Shown here: in pieces, positions 17,786 through 17,906 of the stretch
Layout: every line of letters begins with the position of its first letter
How positions within the stretch are numbered: position 1 is the first letter of the stretch
Assembly: GCA_020851915.1 (NCBI GenBank)
Contig: JADZBT010000011.1
Coordinates: forward strand, 1-17,906
Length of the DNA stretch: 17,906 nucleotides
DNA from: Alphaproteobacteria bacterium
Lineage (GTDB): Bacteria > Pseudomonadota > Alphaproteobacteria > Rickettsiales > RI-342
Direction of reading: 5' to 3'
The notes under the pieces: model-generated
Databases searched by the model: none
What the model was told of the DNA's origin: nothing
Seen by the model: the letters and a program-made list of their open reading frames with translations, nothing else
Translations under genes and position numbers: made by a program

Positions 17786-17906
17786 TTATACCGCCTGAGA
17801 ATAGCGGTGTGGTGCATCCTGAAGGTAGGCGTCGAACAGCGAGGCGATGACACGCAGCAGCGGCCTGCTTTCTTCCTTGATTTTCAGCGTGTTTCCGGAT
17901 AACTCG
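17786..17906 (-). CDS. hemN: Oxygen-independent coproporphyrinogen III oxidase HemN, C-terminal 39 residues (partial)
   Basis: Reading in from the window edge gives 39 codons and a TAA stop. The peptide contains LKIKEESRPLLRVIASLFDAYL and ends RYSQAV. This matches the end of HemN, where a final winged segment carries a GRxxxRxIxxxFDxYL pattern and the protein ends in a short SRxV-like tail. HemN is a radical SAM enzyme for haem synthesis without oxygen and is commonly under FNR-family control. The gene lies directly upstream of the NIT-Crp regulator on the same strand, 90 bases away. The radical SAM core is outside the window, so the call rests on the C-terminus. Confidence 0.75.
   Translation of the reverse strand, partial: ELSGNTLKIKEESRPLLRVIASLFDAYLQDAPHRYSQAV

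Overview
The window reads as GC-rich chromosome of a Gram-negative proteobacterium, most likely an alphaproteobacterium. The reasons are the type IV pilin leader followed by an IPGDM motif, the Moco/NnrS/HemN gene content, and small palindromic repeats translated in frame inside genes. The species cannot be named from this sequence.

Left end (1-299): only the 3' half of a tRNA-Gly(GCC), from anticodon stem to CCA, follows AT-rich sequence with no 5' tRNA half. This is what the distal end of an element integrated in a tRNA gene looks like, with the element lying to the left. About 195 non-coding bases follow.

Centre left (300-8837): one gene encodes a giant 2845-residue protein. It begins with a type IV prepilin leader and pilin-like region. 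Cys-rich sushi-like repeats, seven FG-GAP calcium repeats, two blocks of seven VNTxTxxDQ repeats and two LamG-like domains follow. It looks like a very large adhesin presented through a pilus or pseudopilus.

Centre right (8855-14710, minus strand): a tightly packed eight-gene operon, transcribed moaA, moaC-mogA fusion, moeA, moaD, moaE, mobA, a 116-residue unknown and a TauE/SafE permease. It covers molybdenum cofactor synthesis from GTP to the guanylylated form. No MoeB-type MoaD-activating enzyme is in the window. Two of its genes (moaE and the unknown) contain in-frame palindromic elements.

Right end (14711-17906): nnrS (plus) is divergent from moaA across a 187-bp region with one FNR/DNR-type palindrome placed symmetrically between two candidate -10 boxes. 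Convergent to nnrS is a 525-residue fusion of a NIT (nitrate/nitrite-sensing) domain to a Crp/Fnr regulator with a Cys-rich tail. Upstream of that is the 3' end of hemN (oxygen-independent haem synthesis).

Taken together, the right half looks like an anaerobic nitrate/NO-respiration support island. The NIT-Crp protein carries an FNR-type recognition helix (ExxSR) and is the natural candidate to act at the shared moaA/nnrS box, coupling nitrate or nitrite to Moco supply, NO handling and possibly haem synthesis. That coupling is inference.
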